Assembly: GCA_013399875.1 (NCBI GenBank)
Contig: VXAZ01003899.1
Location: forward strand, 1,845,817-1,909,816
Length of the DNA: 64,000 nt
Source: Gymnorhina tibicen
Lineage: Eukaryota > Chordata > Aves > Passeriformes > Artamidae
Direction of reading: 5' to 3'
The translations under genes and the position numbers were made by a program. Within the stretch, counting starts at the first letter, position 1; every line of letters starts with the position of its first letter. A model generated the notes under the pieces. The model ran no database searches, was not told where the DNA came from, and saw nothing but the letters and a program-made list of their open reading frames with translations. Below are positions 11,999-23,024 of this stretch, in pieces.

Positions 11999-14900
11999 CC
12001 CAACAAGAAAATCAAACTCAAAATCAGAACTTGAAATAGCACATTTCTTGCTGGATTTTAAGAGAAGTTAAACATTAATTCAATTTAAAGTAAAATGCAG
12101 TAAACCTCATCATACTGTATTTAAAGCTATTAAACATAGATTTCCATTTATATATTCTTGAATATTAGCAAACTACTTAGGGACTGGACACATCAGTATT
12201 TTATGCCTTTTAGATTCACTGAAATAAGCAATATTAGCAAGACATGAATTGAATTTATTTTAGTACTGGCAAACAGGAAAGCTAATTAGTGGCAACAATT
12301 TACTTCAGAACAGGATTTTTATGATTTGCTGGGTTATGACCTATAATTAAATGTACTTTATGTGTTTCTTCCACCAAAATAACTGATATAATGCATAAGG
12401 CAAGATGCTTTAGGGCCATTTCTATCTTAAAATGCAATTAAAAATAAACAACACTGTCAAAGATAGAATGTGTTGGACATTTTGAGGCTCAAAATCTTTA
12501 TGTCAGTGTTATGTGGCTAATGAAAACAAAAGAGAGAGAAGAATGAGGCAATTTCTTTAAAGTGGCACTGATGAAATTACACATTTCCATAGAATCCCAT
12601 ATGCTTGTAATTTAACCCAAATAAGCCTAAGAACATTAAGAATAATCAACTTGCACAACAGCACTTTTAAAACCCACTTGTCAACTTAGTGTTTTCAAAA
12701 AGACCTGAGTACATCACCTGAAAAGACTGCACCAGTCCAGGGGATTTTCATTCAATCTTAAGAAACATTACCTTTCCACTGAAGATGTCTTGGGAACAGG
12801 CAGAAACTATACAGAATATTAAATCACCAAAAAAACACCATTTAAAATTATTCAATCTGAAGGCTTAATTACATAATTGAGAGCAATAAAAAAATTAGGC
12901 ATTTTTTAAACTTGTGTGCTAACAGCATACAAAGGTAATTTTTTTTTAAAGCAGCAAAGAAAGGTTGTACATTTACTGAAGCTATCACTGTGACAGTCTC
13001 TAAAATGTGTTATTTCTGCCTTTCGAATCAGTATAAACTGGTCTAGGTTCTCTTCAACATGATTTGTTTAAAATACTAGTTCATGCTCTGATAACATTCA
13101 GCAGGTAATATTTCCACTATTTTCAGGAACAACTGCTGTGTTATTGAAAATAACTGCAACTGACAGAACAACATGTGAGACTTTAAACTAAAGTTGAAAT
13201 AAAACAGGAAAAATAAGGAAAAATGGGAGTCCCGGGTTGAGAGAACCAAATGGGTACAAATGTGAAAAACAAATATTTAAATTGGAATGCAGCATAAAAA
13301 ATGATAGGACATTTTCATTTGATGCTCATGTGCTCTTCAAAGTTTTCAACTGTTTCAAAACAGTAAAAAATTAAGCAGATACAGAATCATATCTTCTAAA
13401 TTTCAAGCTTCAAATCACCCATTATTTTCTTGGAATGGACTAGGTTTTCAAGTCAAGTTAAGATTGGTATTAAGTAAGCTAAAACAAGTTTTATAAAACA
13501 GCCAAAAAGAAAAACCTGACTATAAACTCCTTGCCAAAAGAACATTTTGTGCACATTTGATGCAGGTGTATTAAGAACTACAGTATAAGGACGACACCAA
13601 ATTTTTTGAAGACTACATCCTGTGAGAAAAATAGCACTCAAGTCAGACAGAAAAAAGTCAATGTTATCAGGCTTTATCATAAGCACACAAATAGATTTAA
13701 TATGAGACTAATTTCAGAAGAGCATACATTTACATTATGGGAATATTGTAAAACTGATGTATTACACAGGCTAAAAATACGTAAACTTTTTTTTCTGAAA
13801 CCTCTTTATTAGGAGTAAAAGGACACAAAGTGGTGCACCAGCTGTTGTGGGTGAAGTGTCCTTGTAACTTATCCTTGTTCTGTGTAACCAGCACTTCATT
13901 AGTTAACCCTGGAACAGAGGTGACCACTGCCATGGATTTGGGTTCATTCTGAGGGCACCCGTTCCAGAACTGCTTGCTAAAAGCCTGTCCCTAAGAGTGG
14001 CTTTGAGTGAACCACCATACATAGACAGTACTTAAGAAGTGTTCTTGGGTCCTGGAGCCCAGCAATAACTGAAGCTACAGTCCCCCAAACACCTAAATTC
14101 TTGCACTTTGGCAGGAAGAGAGAACAACCATGAATATAAGGGACAAATGCAAATACAATATTGTTGCAATGGAATCCAGTAGCAAAGACGAAAGAGTAGG
14201 GACATTCTCATGAATATCCATCCAGGCACAGGCAAATGGCCAGTAATCAGCAACATCCATCCATAATAACCTACCTCCCTTTGATCACATAAACCACTCA
14301 TCTTCTGATTCATTAAACAGTTTTTCCTGATGGGTAGTTAACTGCCAACTGACTGAGCTCAGCAAAGGCTTTGTTTGGGTTTTTGCAGTTTGGTTGTTTT
14401 GGTCCCGCCTCCTTCCCCAAAGACAGAAGTTAGTATTACTAGTTAATACTATTGCCCTCATGGATACAGCAAGCAAGGCATTAGTGCAGGCATCCTTTTG
14501 CCTTCTGTCCACTCAGTTTCTAAGAATACCTTGAATTTATTACAGAAATTTCGACTAATCAAACCATTATTTTATAGTGCGAAAGCGTCCACAGCATTTA
14601 AAATGAAAGCAACAAATTACTTGAGTTACTGTAAACCATGTAAAAGTCTCAAACTCATCTTGATTTTAACTTTAAAACAAAATAAATGTATATCAAAAAA
14701 TCCCCTAAATAAGCACATTCTATACTAATTATTTATTGAGAAAAAGTAATTAACAGATCAGTTGTCAGAGGGTACTGCAGTACTCTCCACATGTAAATAT
14801 TCTTTTTATATATCAAACCACTCATCACCTTACTGAAAAAGAAATATTTATTACACTTACTGCAAAAATTTTTGAGTCATAAGGACCCTGATAATAAGTT

Positions 14901-15996
14901 AAGTGATAGATTTTTCTATAAGCAACACAAATAGAATTATGGTTTAACATGTAACTATCAGATCTCTTTATTTCATTATGCTGGAAGGATGAACTAAATG
15001 AATGCTTTTATTTTGACAGAGAACCTCCTCATCCTCTTTCAGCTTTCTTCTCACTTGTAAAGATGTCTTAGCCCCCCTCTGTCAACTTGAAAGCTCTTAC
15101 TGTCACCAGCCAGAAAGAAAACACCTCACTGTGTATGAGGACTGTCGTATGCCAATGGATTTGGCTGTCAAGCACTGAAAAGTACTGTCACTCAGTGTCA
15201 GAGGACTAACAAAGCAATTATCAAAAAACCCACATTCATGAAGCTGAAGACATGCAGATTAAAATGAGACTCAGACAAACCTAGCTAGAAATCTCTCTCC
15301 AGACTAAAAAGGTGTGACTTTCATGCAGATTCCTCAAAGCCTTTTTTTATTATCCCCTTTATGAACAAAAGAACCCCAAACTCCCCTGTTCATTATTTAA
15401 GACTTGGTAAGTATTTGAAATGCTATTTCGTGGGAAAGCCTATTAAACCAGCAATGAGAAAAACATCATTTTCCTATTGCCAGCTATATGGGCTAGGGAA
15501 GTTATCACTTTGATGGCTGGTCAGGGTAAAAAAACTAGTCTAAAGAAGCCAAATGCATGGAGGATGGTGAATTTTAAAAAGGCAGAATTTTGTATGAAAA
15601 GAAATCCAGATAGCCAAGCAGTTGTGTCAAACAAGGAAATGCAGATAAAACCACTAAAATCACACAGAAAATTGCAGCTACTGAGAATACAGTATTTAGT
15701 TGCTCAAGAAAGGTGTTCACAAGGAAGAGTATAAAACTTCTAATGAAGAAAAGCAGAGAACTGGAAAAGAGCAGTTGAACAACATTGACATTCATCTGTT
15801 CTAAGGAGCAGAAGAGGACAATCCTTTCACACATGCAACGATACAAATTCTCAGCCTACCAGCTTTGCCAATATGACATATTCTTATGACATATTTCAGA
15901 TTAAATAACCATTTTATACTCCATAGTACGTTTCTTAATTGGTCTCTCTGCAAAGACCTCAACTTTAAAACCTGCCTAAACAAACCAAATCAGAGA

Positions 15997-16002
15997 GGGA
16001 GT
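15997..16002. other. Left target-site duplication of the 16.0-kb LTR
   Basis: GGGAGT directly precedes the LTR start TGTAGTGC and recurs exactly at 16637-16642, after the LTR end GCGTCA. Confidence 0.88.
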
Positions 16003-16369
16003 TGTAGTGCGAAGACATCCCTCCAGGATGTCTTTGGTTTGCTCCAACAACCCCCCTGTTCCCCCAATGAGTTGGCCTTGGGTTTCTCCTCCCTATTCCA
16101 TGTGTCTGTCAATCCTATCCCCTCCCCATTTTATGAAAATACAGTGTTTGCCCTCCCTTTGTTCTAGTAGAATTTCTATCAATCCTCTGGAAACCCTTCC
16201 CCTTCATCCAGAAAGTTCCCTCACCCACGACACTCCATTGGGTTTTTCCTTTGTATCCCCACCCCGTTGCCCCCCGTTGGTTGGTAAACCTGTCCCTCTA
16301 CTGCATAGTCCCCCCTAGATATCCCTTGATTGGCTCCAGTTTGATACCCGCCCCTGGTAGACAGCCCCC

Positions 16370-16375
16370 TTTATA
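16370..16375 (+). promoter_or_regulatory. TATA-like box of the 16.0-kb LTR
   Basis: TTTATA lies about 37 bp downstream of an ATTGG (inverted CCAAT) and about 50 bp upstream of AATAAA. This is the arrangement expected of a compact retroviral LTR promoter. Activity is not shown by the sequence. Confidence 0.6.
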
Positions 16376-16425
16376 GGTTGGGGTACCCTTTTGGAAACCA
16401 ACTTTCGTCCCTTCCTCCTATCTGG

Positions 16426-16431
16426 AATAAA
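16426..16431 (+). promoter_or_regulatory. LTR polyadenylation signal AATAAA
   Basis: AATAAA lies in GGAATAAAGAG, downstream of the TATA-like box, at the position expected for the R-region signal of the 16.0-kb LTR. Confidence 0.72.
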
Positions 16432-16636
16432 GAGATTCCTGGGTAGCGCATCCGGGAGTCCCTCCCTCTTTCTTCACCCTGCCTTCCTTGGCGCGTGGAC
16501 ATTTTGGGCTGTGCACGCCGGAGTGGATCCTGCTCGGACTCGCTTCGCACTGCTACTCAGGCCACTCGAGGCTGAGAGCGGCCACTCACGGCATGGCCGT
16601 GTGGGATCTAGCCGGGAAAAGGACACGGACGCGTCA

Positions 16637-16642
16637 GGGAGT
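16637..16642. other. Right target-site duplication of the 16.0-kb LTR
   Basis: An exact copy of GGGAGT at 15997-16002. Confidence 0.88.
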
Positions 16643-19600
16643 TACTTTCTGACAGGCAAGTTAGCTTAAAAGAAAGTTCTTAGCCAAAAAAACCAAACTT
16701 CTCCTTAATTTCATATGTCATTAAAAAGAACAAACAAACTCTTCACAGTTTTACCATTTTTAGTTTTGATGTAGCTCTGAAAAAAACTCAGAAGTGTTTG
16801 CACAACTATGAACAGTTTGCACTTTTTAAATCTGCGCTTTTAATACTGCAAGGTGGAAACAGCAGAAGCGATGGTTTCCTGGATGCTGGGAGGATAACTG
16901 TTCTGCTGAGTTGATGAAGATAACTCATGAACAAGAGTCATCCTTTTCGAAAGCACTTTCTTTTTCCTTGCTTGTATTTTATCCTAGATATAGTAAGATT
17001 CCTTAGACTTTTTGAAATGCATTTAGGATTGCCTGCTCCCACTTTCTTGTCACTATTTCATTGAAAACTCTTGTTACAATTTTTGAATTGTTTGAAAGTC
17101 ATCAGATATGTATCCAATACATTTAAAAGAGACATCTAAAGCTTAAGTTGCTGCCAGGTGCATAGTAAAGTTTTAAAATTTCACAAATTCCACTGTGACA
17201 TATCAGGCCTTTACATTAACCTTGAAAGCAGTAGTGCATCAGGACAGGAAAAGGAGGTGTCAGAATCTATACATTGTTCAGTCTGTCATGCCAAACCCTA
17301 AAATACATGAAACGTGTAGGTGGAAAAAGTGGTATAAAATGTATTGTATGATTTTGATAAATGAGACATTGCATTATTGGAATCAAATAACCAGTCTGCA
17401 GATATATTTAGGTGAGCAGTCTGTAGGGTTTACAAGAAATGGCTAAAAAAGATACAAAAATACCTTCAAGATTTTCTTCCTTTTCCTGTACTTAAAAAAA
17501 AAAATCACTAGTCTTTGAAAATTAACTGTCTTTCAAGATATTTCTAATTACATTTTTAGACTCAGAATTATATACAAAAGAGCCAATCTCTTTGTTCTGC
17601 CTCTTGTAAATTATGCTATGTTTGTGACATTTACTGGCTGAAGGGTTGCAGGAGGAGAATTGGTGGCTGCGAATTTATGACATCTTCCAATATATTGTAT
17701 TCTTTACTGTCCATATCTTTTTTTTTCACTCACTTTTCACTTACTGGTTTCTAAGTTAGAGTGGTTCAGCTTCAGAAAAAAAGTCACGAATGACACTTCT
17801 CTCCAGTGTCTCATGTACTGGCACAGGCACTAAGAACAGCAGAAGTGGTCAGAGAAAGCTAAGAGGGAAACTCAATTGGGGAAAAGCAAATTTTGAAAAC
17901 AAACAAAAAAGAAAGCTCTCAGCTGAACTCCTCCACAAGCCAACACAATCCAGAACTGCACATATACAATGCTTTAACAGAGCTTTGCTGAAATCCTGGC
18001 CAAGTTGGGGTTTGCCCACCTTCTGTAATTTCCCAGCAGGCTGCATTTAAAAGTTATTTCACCCTCCAGGTTGTCTCTGGTGACAAATGTTTCCATACAT
18101 GCTAACAGACTTCAGTGCTACTTCTTGTTTTGTCAGTGTACGCAAGAAGAAAATGTTCAGGTCATGAAAGTGATTGCTCAGAGCCCTCTCATAGATGGAG
18201 GGACAGCAGTGGCAAGCAAGACAGAGCAATTGTTATTTAAAGGGACTCCAACAATTAAGTCTTCTTCAGATGCTTGATAACATGAAAGCAATTAGAGGAA
18301 AAAACAGTTATTACAACCATACACATTCAGATTTGCCTTTTTCTTGAGTGTGAATGCCATTTACATGCTGGGAATTGAATTACTACGCTCAAAAGAATAA
18401 TCTCATTCTTTTGGTTGAATATTTCAGGAATGTAATTTTGTTTGGGGAAAAAAAATTAAAATTTGCTTTGCGTTTTAACAGCCATAATTATATTTGGCAA
18501 AAAAGTCCACAGGAAAGGTGAGTGCCTTTTTTAAGAAAAGCAATTACTCTGCTCCGGGTTAAATCATTTCACCTGCTGTGAAACATTTAAAATCTCTTGC
18601 TACTGAACACTGGTAGTTGCTTAATACAAGGGTCACACAGGCATTCTCAAAAACATTTCTTGCAAAACAGTCAAAAGTCTGCCAAGAGTAGGTGCATTCA
18701 AAAATTAATTTTTGTATAATTTTAATTGCCAGTAGACTTGCTAATCTTTTGTAGTGATAAAAGTTGAGGGTTACTGAGAGCTGCTAGAAAGTTCCGCAAA
18801 ACAAGTTTGTCTTAGGGGTTTTTAAAGAAATCATTCATGCTATTGTTAACAGATTAGTGAAAAAACCACCGAGCACACAACTCTTAATAGATGTAAACAT
18901 ACCTCCTTTATGATTAGTGATACCATTGCTACAGCACACAGCTTATTTCTCTGCCTCTACCAGAAAATCTGTGATTACCGAGCACTCTCCATGGTGTTCC
19001 CTCACACAGATCAGCATCTCAGACCTGACTTTCAGGGAAACTGGAAGTGGTGCAAACCTGCACTCAAACACACAGGCAAGTTCCTCTTCCAGGATGGATT
19101 CCCTATGTGATACTGCAGAGATGGAAAATCTTTAGCCCTGATCTGCCCACAAGCAAACACGTCTCAGGAGCAGGTCTAACACTCAGGACAGTGTCTTAAC
19201 ACTCTGCAAGACAGAAGGTGCCCAAGTGGGTCCATTTCAAACTGCAATACTTGAACCAGAAAGGTGAGAAATACAAGCCTGAGGCTGAGGCCTTGAGCAG
19301 TGACACTGCATGGGGCAGAGCACCACAGACAGAATCAGCACTAGCCACAGAAACCTCACCAATAATCAGCTAAAGGAATGCAGATCTACAGCTTGACAAA
19401 AGTGGTTTAGGAGTAACAAAGACGAGAATAAAAAGGAATATTTAGGATATGTAACAGCAATGGAATCAACACACAGCAATGGACAATAAAAGATACAATT
19501 CCATCACCTTGTTCTGCACAGTTTGGATCTGTCACTAGTTGTACCCAGCATGTTTTAAGCGTTAGGTTTGACACCTATTTTATCAGCTCTGGTAAGTGAG

Positions 19601-20104
19601 AGCGCAGTGGGCAGCAGGGAGTCAATGACTTGGAGCAGTTTGTAAGATACAGCTACTCTGAAGGTCTGGACTTGTTCACTGTTCCTTCAGGACTGGCTAA
19701 GTGACATTGGTGCAACTTTCACTAACACAGCGCAGCTCCCTTGCTGTTTGGAAGTGTCCTTACTTGCTACAATAAGCACAAAGTCTTTCTTGTTACAGAA
19801 TTCCAGCTTGTCACACATCAAAATTATACATGTAGAACACTTAGTAGAACTTATAGTATTTATATTTTATCATCATGATAATGAAAATCATTGCTTAATT
19901 ATATAATTAAATCAAAACTAGGAAGTGCTTAAAGAGAGTAGCATGATACACCAACTGGTTCATTTCATTCATTTAGTTCAGTTACTTTACAGACTGAACT
20001 AAAAGGAATAGATAGGAGCTATTTTAACTCTTCCCGTGAATTATCTAGTTTGCACCAAAAAAGTGTAAAAGTTAGCATTACATTAGGGTGGATAGTTGAA
20101 ACTA
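16643..20104. other. Unique AT-rich non-coding block
   Basis: No gene or named repeat is seen. The frames 17195-17446, 17790-18050 (both strands), 18071-18277 and 18910-19135 lack domains, and their starts and ends do not coincide with convincing splice sites. About 18.9-19.4 kb is less AT-rich than its flanks but matches nothing I recognise. Confidence 0.55.
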
Positions 20105-20109
20105 CTTTT

Positions 20110-20242
20110 TNTGCGTGCCGTTGGTGGAGCGAGTCTCCCCGGTCGCCCAGCGCTGTATTGCTTGCTGTCGCTTGCTTAATAAATTAATTTGATCTAATTG
20201 GACTGGCTCCTTATCAATTTACTAGGACCGCAATCTATAACA
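20110..20242 (+). mobile_element. 3' part of an ERV LTR (class III-like), 5' part missing at an unresolved base
   Basis: The sequence after the ambiguous base at 20111 reads like the R-U5 end of an avian LTR: GC-rich leader, TTGCTTGCTGTCGCTTGC, AATAAA at 20178-20183, then a TTGGACTGGCTCCTTATC-containing U5 ending ATAACA at 20242. The pentamer CTTTT lies just before it (20105-20109) and just after it (20243-20247). This fits a 5-bp target duplication, typical of ERVL/class III elements. With only about 130 bp present, the U3 is absent. The N may stand for sequence lost in assembly (inference). Alternatively the LTR may be genuinely truncated and the CTTTT match a chance product of T-rich flanks. 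Confidence 0.65.
20111..20111. other. Single ambiguous base (n), the only one in the window
   Basis: An n follows ACTACTTTTT and precedes TGCGTGCCG, exactly where the LTR-derived sequence begins. It may be a base-call ambiguity or a placeholder for a gap. Confidence 0.97.
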
Positions 20243-20247
20243 CTTTT

Positions 20248-20530
20248 TAGTCTTAAAAACAATCTCAGAAAAAATACATGGGGTCTAAAAATGCATTTCA
20301 AAGCCTTTTTAGGCAGCTTCACAGCCTTTTCCTTAAGTCCAATATTTTCTGTGTATTTTATCCCAAGTGAATATGCAGTTGTCTAGAGGAATGTATATTT
20401 TTCCATCCTGAAGTACTCAGTATGAGGAAAAATGGTAATTTATGCTTTGTTATTAATATATAACAAACATACACATTTACTCAACAAAAGGAATCCAACC
20501 ACCTCATTTCACATTTAGAAGCGTGTCCTT
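20248..20530. other. Short unique stretch between LTR fragment and the 137-bp repeat
   Basis: AT-rich sequence without recognisable features. The 62-residue frame over 20198-20386 begins inside the LTR fragment and is not supported as a gene. Confidence 0.5.
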
Positions 20531-20667
20531 TTCTTCACTGACTTTGGTGTCTCTATGGGGTTTCTTAATGTGCCTTCACCTTTCCCTTTCCTTTGATTTG
20601 GGAGAGGATTGATGCCTGCAAGTTTAATCTGTCCTGTGGAATCTTACAGCACTGAAGGGGTTAATCT
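20531..20667. repeat. 137-bp segment duplicated inside the nearby long LTR (copy A)
   Basis: This segment aligns without gaps to 22311-22447 at a constant offset of 1780 bp. By direct count there are 7 mismatches in 137 positions (about 95% identity). Similarity stops abruptly at both edges: the flanks GCGTGTCCTT versus CAACTCTTCC on the left, and TTCAATG versus CACCCGG on the right, do not match. Copy A lies in unique DNA and copy B inside the LTR at 21498-23019. The direction of copying is not shown by the sequence. Confidence 0.9.
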
Positions 20668-21492
20668 TTCAATGCAAGGGGCATCCCTCATACAAATGCC
20701 CGGTTATGAAGATGTACCAGCAGTGGATACAACAGTACTTACATACCACTAAACTCTGCAGGAAAGCACTGTTATCAGCAAGGAAAGTTGGTAGCATTTA
20801 GCAGGTCATCACCTTAACAAAAGCAACAAAGAGGGCAAATCAACACCTTTTGGAGAGGGAACACCTGCATGATGCACGCATTACAGCTACGGAGAGTGCT
20901 TTAATAAAAGCCATATGGTGGCATTTATTTATTTAAACAGGAATGAAATAAACTTTTTTGCTTTTCAGTAACTTTACAAAGTTGTTATTTTATTTTTAGT
21001 TTTAGTTTTGGAAAGCACATATGTGTACTGTTTCTTTCATCGAAAAAAAAATAATTAGGGATATTAAAACCAGTAGAAGAATAAAAAAAAACTTCCCAAA
21101 CCTAATTTACATAGGCTCTGAAAAGGGACAATCTGTAATAGCATACAGCTGGGTTTCACTATAATTAAACCAGGTGACAGATATTAAAACTAATGTTAAA
21201 TTAGTCTGATCATGTTTAAAAAGACTATCTCCAGTTTAGAAGATATGCAGGATTTACTACATGAGGCCACATAATGCTACTTCTAGCTGAAAAGTCTACA
21301 ACTACAGGCATTGACATGGACCAGAAGAGAAAAAAATTACGAAATTTGACAAAATATTAATCATCTAACTCTATCCTGATTCACGATTACAAAAATTAAA
21401 TAGCTGCAAAATCAGAATAAATGTCAAGTTTTATTTCTGTGTACTTCTTTCTCTGTATCTGTTTCAAGCAAGGGACTAAAATACCAACATAA
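20668..21492. other. Unique AT-rich non-coding block
   Basis: About 0.8 kb of AT-rich sequence with several A/T runs (20930-21100). No open frame, RNA or repeat is recognised. Confidence 0.55.
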
Positions 21493-21601
21493 GTAATTGT
21501 CGTGGTTTAGTTCACAATCCATTATTTACTTATTTTCCTTCTGTGAGATAAGAATTAGGAGAAAGCAAAGCAGGCACAACACTTTAAAGAATATAAAGAA
21601 G

Positions 21602-21607
21602 TTTATT
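21602..21607 (-). promoter_or_regulatory. Polyadenylation signal of the long minus-strand LTR
   Basis: AATAAA on the minus strand in the context TTAATAAACTTC, about 105 bp from the U5 end of the element. Confidence 0.7.
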
Positions 21608-22238
21608 AACAGAACTAAAAGAAAAAATCATAAGAGTCAGAGTAAACCTTCATAACACTTCTCCTCCCCCCACCTCTCCTTCTTCCTCCACTAACAACGT
21701 AGAGACAAAACTTGGGATTTCTCAGTCAGTTTACCACCTCTATAATAATCTTCCTTCAGTTCACTTAGGGAGAAGAGACCCTTTTCGATATGCTATGGAG
21801 GCTTCTCCACAAGAAACAGTTCTCTCATGGCTTCAATGTCACAGCAAGATAGCTGCCCAAGAAATGGTTCTCTGCTTGCATGTGAAAGTCCCTTCCCTTG
21901 ACTTTACAGCTTTCCCCACAGCTGTTTTTGAGGGTTCAATCTTAGCTAATAGGATACTATTTTTAAGATGAGCTGTTCAAGAGCAAAGGTTCTCTTCATC
22001 TATCTCTGGGATCATCTTCTTCTCTGGAACAGAGGTCTTCTTCTTCCCTGGGAGCAAGGGTTTTCATCTCACATCTCTCTCTCTGTTCAAGCTTCTCATT
22101 GGACCACAGCTACTTCAACATTTGCTTGCTCCAGCACAGGTACCTTTGCTCACGGCTGCAGTTGGAATGCTCCATCCCCCATGCATTTTCACGAAATTAC
22201 AAGGGGTTCACTGACGTATCATAGTTCACCCCTACAGC

Positions 22239-22247
22239 TTTATAAAA
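22239..22247 (-). promoter_or_regulatory. TATA box of the long minus-strand LTR
   Basis: On the minus strand the sequence reads TTTTATAAA. It lies downstream of the CpG-rich U3 and about 630 bp upstream of the AATAAA signal. This orientation agrees with the polyadenylation signal and supports a minus-strand element. Confidence 0.6.
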
Positions 22248-22310
22248 GAATTTCAGCCTCTAGGTTTGAAGCATCTCTGCTTTCCCCTCTGTCCGGGCTT
22301 CAACTCTTCC

Positions 22311-22447
22311 TTCTTCACTGTCTTGGGTGTCTCTGTGGGGTTTCTTAATCTGCCTTCACCTTTCCCTTTCCTTTGACTTGGGAGAGGATTGATGCCTGCA
22401 AGTTTCATCTGTTCTGTGGAATCTTACAGCACTGAAGGGGTTAATCT
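22311..22447. repeat. 137-bp segment inside the long LTR (copy B)
   Basis: This is the gapless partner of 20531-20667 (7 mismatches in 137). Its right edge coincides with the abrupt start of the GC-rich part of the LTR (CACCCGGGCCC), which suggests the LTR interior is assembled from distinct pieces. Confidence 0.9.
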
Positions 22448-22870
22448 CACCCGGGCCCTGCGGCTGGAATTTGTCTCTCGCTCTTGGTCACACGTTCTCT
22501 GCCGGGCGGCGGCCGGATGAATTTCGGCTGCGCGGTCTCGGCCTCTCTCACCCTGGCGGCTCCGGGGTGGCTTTCTCCCGGCCGGCCCGGCCCCGCGCCG
22601 GGGACTGACCCAGCCGAGCTGCGACGGAGCAGGGCCGTGGCCCGGCGCCGCCTGGCCTGGCGCACCGCGCTGGGGGAGGCTGCTGGAGCGGAGCAGGGAC
22701 GGCTGACACTTTCAGCCAGGCCGGGGCCGGCCCGGCCCGCACGGAGCAGGGCCCGGGCCACGCGGACACCCCAGTTACCTGTCCAAAAGCCCGGAAGCGA
22801 GAGAGAGCTTTCCCGGCCTTGTTCGTACTTAAAATGTGGTTTACAGAGGCGTGCCAAGCTTCTTAAGTAG
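22447..22870. other. CpG-rich block within the LTR U3
   Basis: About 420 bp of very GC-rich sequence dense in CpG, for example GGCCGGCCCGGCCCCGCGCCGG near 22578-22602, in an otherwise AT-rich window. Both strands are open over more than 120 codons here, which is expected where stop codons are rare and is not evidence for a gene. It may act as a CpG-island-like promoter for the LTR (inference). Confidence 0.8.
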
Positions 22871-23024
22871 CTTAACAGAGTTGTCAATATTCAAACTAGC
22901 CAATTGATCGGGTTTGTCGGGTCTGGAGGAAGTTAGAGCAGCCCCTTGCACAAACATCACTTCCACAGCTGGTAGATTTTTTTCCTTAACTAAAACTCGA
23001 GCTGGGCTAAACCACGACAATAAT

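Larger units (their letters stand above)
7449..15996. other. Unique AT-rich non-coding block
   Basis: About 8.5 kb with no identifiable gene. Purine-rich low-complexity sequence lies at about 9705-9760, and a CCAA-type tract at 11956-11998. A mildly GC-rich patch at about 10860-11110 contains a 10-bp tandem repeat. The 12.1-13.1 kb part is very AT-rich with many homeodomain-like TAAT cores. Frames such as 9635-9997 (lysine/glutamine-rich from the purine tract), 10764-11227 (both strands) and 14032-14512 have no domain or splice support and are judged non-coding. Confidence 0.6.
16003..16636 (+). mobile_element. Solo LTR, class II-like endogenous retrovirus (634 bp)
   Basis: The element starts TGTAGTGCGAAG, ends GGACGCGTCA, and is flanked by perfect 6-bp repeats (GGGAGT). 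Inside are an inverted CCAAT box (ATTGG, 16329-16333), a TATA-like TTTATA at 16370-16375, and AATAAA at 16426-16431. The spacing fits a U3-R-U5 layout in plus orientation. The last 200 bp are rich in CpG. No gag, pol or env sequence adjoins it, so it is a solo LTR. Its 3' end closely resembles that of the 54.1-kb LTR (both end CGTCA after a GGAC-containing stretch), suggesting related families. The frames at 15886-16669 are internal shadows. Confidence 0.92.
21498..23019 (-). mobile_element. Long solo LTR (1522 bp) on the minus strand
   Basis: The ends are TGTCGTGGTTTAG and CTAAACCACGACA, perfect 13-bp terminal inverted repeats of the TG...CA form seen at avian LTR ends. The flanking pentamers GTAAT (21493-21497) and ATAAT (23020-23024) differ at one base, consistent with an aged 5-bp target duplication. 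Read on the minus strand, there is a CpG-rich U3 portion (22447-22870), a TATA box TTTTATAAA at 22247-22239, and AATAAA at 21607-21602 near the 3' end, followed by a short U5. No retroviral genes adjoin it. The length is large for an LTR, and the interior is a mosaic including copy B of a 137-bp segment. Alternatives are two fused LTR fragments or a non-autonomous element with captured DNA. Frames at 21968-22348, 22447-22887 and 22841-23065 lie within it and are not genes. Confidence 0.82.

Noticed and set aside
22447..22887. Open frames of 128-146 codons on both strands of GC-rich DNA
   Set aside because: They lie wholly inside the 21498-23019 LTR. Stop codons are rare at this base composition, and the translations are arginine/proline/alanine-rich low-complexity without domains.
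21498..23019. DNA transposon with terminal inverted repeats
   Set aside because: The 13-bp inverted ends could suggest a DNA transposon. However, the TG...CA termini and a TATA box and AATAAA in agreeing orientation near the expected places fit an LTR better, and there is no transposase.
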